Positions 63,732-64,000 of a DNA stretch of 64,000 nt are shown here, one piece after another. Under the pieces are notes generated by a model. It had not been told where the DNA came from, searched no databases, and worked only from the letters and a program-made list of their open reading frames with translations. Source of the DNA: Actinoplanes sichuanensis. Lineage in GTDB: Bacteria > Actinomycetota > Actinomycetes > Mycobacteriales > Micromonosporaceae. The stretch is from contig NZ_AP028461.1 of the NCBI RefSeq assembly GCF_033097365.1, positions 7,378,001-7,442,000 of the forward strand, written 5' to 3'. Within the stretch, counting starts at the first letter, position 1; every line of letters starts with the position of its first letter. A program made the translations under genes and the position numbers.

Positions 63732-64000
63732 ATGCGGATATTGCTCGTGGAGGACGACCGCCGGGTCGGGGCGGTGATGACCTCGATGCTGCAGCGGCGG
63801 GGCTACGCGGTGGAGCACGCCGCCACCGCCACCGCGGCGCTCGAGGCGGCACCCTGCGACCTCGTGCTGCTCGACCTGAACCTGCCGGACGGCGACGGCC
63901 TCGACGTGTGCCGGACGCTGCGGGCCCGTAACGAGAACCTGGGGATCATCGCGGTCACCGCGCGCGGTGAGGAACGCGACCGGGTGACCGGGCTGCGGGT
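63732..64000 (+). CDS. Response regulator, N-terminal part (cut by right edge)
   Basis: From ATG 63732 the frame MRILLVEDDRRV is open to the window end. The receiver has E7/D8/D9, phosphoacceptor Asp48 in LVLLDLNLPDGDG, and the switch region IIAVTARGEERDR with Thr. The pattern DLNLPDGDGLDVCR and the following TARGEERDRVTGLR are typical of OmpR/PhoB-family regulators, so a winged-helix output domain is expected beyond the edge. Its kinase would normally be the next gene, outside the window, or the GAF-PAS kinase upstream. Confidence 0.88.
   Translation, partial: MRILLVEDDRRVGAVMTSMLQRRGYAVEHAATATAALEAAPCDLVLLDLNLPDGDGLDVCRTLRARNENLGIIAVTARGEERDRVTGLR

Noticed and set aside
1..64000. tRNA, rRNA, insertion sequences, prophage or plasmid origins.
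   Set aside because: No tRNA-like cloverleaf, transposase, integrase, terminal repeats or replication gene was recognised. Base composition looks even throughout.

Overview
The window is a 64-kb piece of a very GC-rich actinobacterial chromosome. Codon use has strong third-position G/C bias, and GTG or TTG starts are common. The gene mix suggests a filamentous soil actinomycete of the Micromonosporaceae type (Actinoplanes or a relative), but that placement is inference. The mix includes an XRE regulator of actinomycete type, many multi-sensor histidine kinases, GGDEF/EAL proteins, a Tad/Flp pilus locus, VanW, CopC/YcnI and VTC proteins. No rRNA, tRNA, CRISPR array, phage or insertion sequence was seen. 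Genes are closely packed and no gene-free gap exceeds about 270 bp.

Layout. 1-1965: a truncated XRE-type regulator and a GHKL ATP-binding protein whose frame runs on into the antisense of its neighbour. 1417-9486 (minus): a membrane protein, a 1713-aa Ser/Thr kinase-ATPase-GAF-GGDEF fusion and a membrane GGDEF-EAL protein; the last two overlap by GTGA and form a likely c-di-GMP control unit. 9535-12094 (minus): a metallo-beta-lactamase-fold lipoprotein and a VanW protein. 12183-17132: two divergent hybrid histidine kinases. 17129-18225 (minus): TerC behind a candidate manganese riboswitch of the yybP-ykoY class. 18369-23921: a 35-aa membrane peptide, an alpha/beta-hydrolase without its nucleophile, an MFS transporter, a GT4 glycosyltransferase, a cytochrome P450 and a lipid kinase. 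23918-26518: an unknown protein, a TauE/SafE permease and a YjbR protein. 26581-29631: a copper locus (CopC, YcnI) divergent from a PepSY membrane protein. 29617-32806 (minus): a coupled Rdx/cation antiporter/TIGR03943/propeller cluster. 32878-38088: a GDSL lipoprotein and a small surface-glycan cluster. 38355-40880: a P-type ATPase. 40984-44026 (minus): a VTC-DUF4956-CotH operon. 44202-49265: a two-component pair followed by an RND exporter. 49454-52859: a membrane protein, a GNAT enzyme, a voltage-gated channel with an unusual filter and an NmrA protein. 53004-55972: a multi-PAS kinase and a lone receiver. 56072-61867: the Tad/Flp locus (flp, tadE-like, cpaB, cpaE, tadA, tadB, tadC). 61899-64000: a GAF-PAS kinase and a response regulator cut by the right edge.

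How it fits together. Signalling dominates: at least five histidine kinases, four receiver proteins, a Ser/Thr kinase and two c-di-GMP enzymes. These surround loci for surface appendages (Tad pilus), surface glycans, polyphosphate-type chemistry, and metal or cation handling (TerC, CopC/YcnI, cation antiporter, P-type ATPase, cation channel). Several convergent gene pairs are separated by strong hairpins, and others overlap through shared CTAG stops.
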